A DNA stretch of 24,316 nt from Gp6-AA40 sp964505975 (GTDB taxonomy: Bacteria > Acidobacteriota > Vicinamibacteria > Vicinamibacterales > UBA2999): positions 1 through 24,316 of the forward strand of contig CAZDLW010000056.1 in the NCBI GenBank assembly GCA_964505975.1, read 5' to 3'. The notes under the pieces were generated by a model. The model did no database searches and was not told the origin of the DNA. It worked only from the letters and a program-made list of their open reading frames with translations. This document shows positions 23,826 to 24,316 of this stretch, one piece after another. Each line of letters starts with the position of its first letter. Position 1 is the first letter of the stretch. Both the position numbers and the translations under genes were made by a program.

Positions 23826-24316
23826 ATGAACAACGGCCTGATGAAGGGTATCGTCGTCCGCGAGTTCGGCCCGCCCGAGGTCTTGACGCTCGAGGAGATC
23901 CCCCAACCGTCGCCAGGACAGGATCAGGTTCTCATTCGCGTGCACGCCATCGGCGTGAACCCCGTTGACACGTACATCCGGTCCGGTACGTACGCGAGGA
24001 AGCCCCGGCTTCCCTATGTGCCCGGCACCGACATCGGCGGCGTGGTGGAGGCGACAGGTGCGGACGTGTCGCGTGTCAAAGTTGGCGACCGGGTCTACGC
24101 GCACGCGGTCAACGGCGGGTGTGCGGAACTTGCCGTCTGCGAGGAGTGGCAGGTTCACCAGCTACCGCACGGCATTTCGTTCCAGCAGGGTGCCGCCATG
24201 GGCGTTTCCTATGGAACGGCGTGGCGGGCACTCTTCATCCGGGCAGCCGCGCGGGCCGGCGACACGGTGCTGGTGCACGGGGCCAGCGGCGGTGTGGGGA
24301 CGGCCGCCATTCAGCT
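23826..24316 (+). CDS. Quinone-oxidoreductase-type medium-chain dehydrogenase/reductase, 5' part
   Basis: The window holds 163 codons and cuts the gene. KGIVVREFGPPEVLTLEEIP and GQDQVLIRVHAIGVNPVDTYIRSG are the GroES-like N-terminal domain of zeta-crystallin/QOR-like MDR proteins. PYVPGTDIGGVVEATGADV and VKVGDRVYA follow. The start of the Rossmann domain is present as DTVLVHGASGGVGTAAIQ, the NADPH-binding AxGGVG motif. The zinc-ligand cysteines of true alcohol dehydrogenases are absent, which agrees with a zinc-free NADPH:quinone or enal reductase. Full-length relatives have about 320-330 residues, so about half is missing. ATG 23826 follows aaggagg at 23816-23822, a strong ribosome site. The substrate is not determinable. 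Confidence 0.92.
   Translation, partial: MNNGLMKGIVVREFGPPEVLTLEEIPQPSPGQDQVLIRVHAIGVNPVDTYIRSGTYARKPRLPYVPGTDIGGVVEATGADVSRVKVGDRVYAHAVNGGCAELAVCEEWQVHQLPHGISFQQGAAMGVSYGTAWRALFIRAAARAGDTVLVHGASGGVGTAAIQ

Overview
The window is GC-rich and densely coded. It suggests an Acidobacteriota chromosome, most likely class Vicinamibacteria. Pointers are a VWFA-related protein of the type expanded in acidobacteria, an Oar-like TonB-dependent receptor with an N-terminal carboxypeptidase-regulatory-like domain, and short palindromic repeats between genes. This placement comes from gene content, not from a marker-gene tree. I saw no rRNA, tRNA, CRISPR array, transposase or phage gene.

Layout. Bases 1-2021 (minus) hold a secreted VWFA-type protein whose reading frame runs, without a stop, into a ribosomal protein L24 segment at the window edge. 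This looks like a chimera. A divergent MFS transporter (2083-3375) converges on an aconitase-superfamily hydro-lyase (3331-5397, minus), and the two overlap by 45 bp at their 3' ends. The hydro-lyase has its small domain before its large domain. Polyphosphate kinase (5541-7715) follows, then a strong hairpin and a small membrane protein (7939-8166, minus). Next come a large TonB-dependent receptor (8354-11290), an amidohydrolase (11421-12323), a one-haem periplasmic cytochrome (12465-13244), an exported DUF4440/SnoaL-like protein (13456-13938) and an HtrA/DegP-type periplasmic protease (14311-15738).

The most distinctive part is 15825-20107: three tightly packed genes. They encode a DUF2452 protein, a 497-residue protein with a TIR domain and two further TIR-like modules, and a 758-residue nSTAND1-type P-loop NTPase. 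The NTPase lacks the usual C-terminal repeat sensor and instead carries membrane helices and an RDD domain. The TIR and STAND genes overlap as ATGA. This could be a membrane-anchored TIR-STAND signalling or defence module, but its function is inferred only. Housekeeping genes follow: a CCA-adding tRNA nucleotidyltransferase with an HD domain, the chaperone HtpG, and the 5' part of a quinone-oxidoreductase-type dehydrogenase cut by the window end.

Between genes there are two families of palindromic repeats, each present twice in opposite orientation. One (about 60 bp) lies at 11304-11363 and 14133-14194. The other (about 47 bp) lies at 13276-13322 and 21672-21719.
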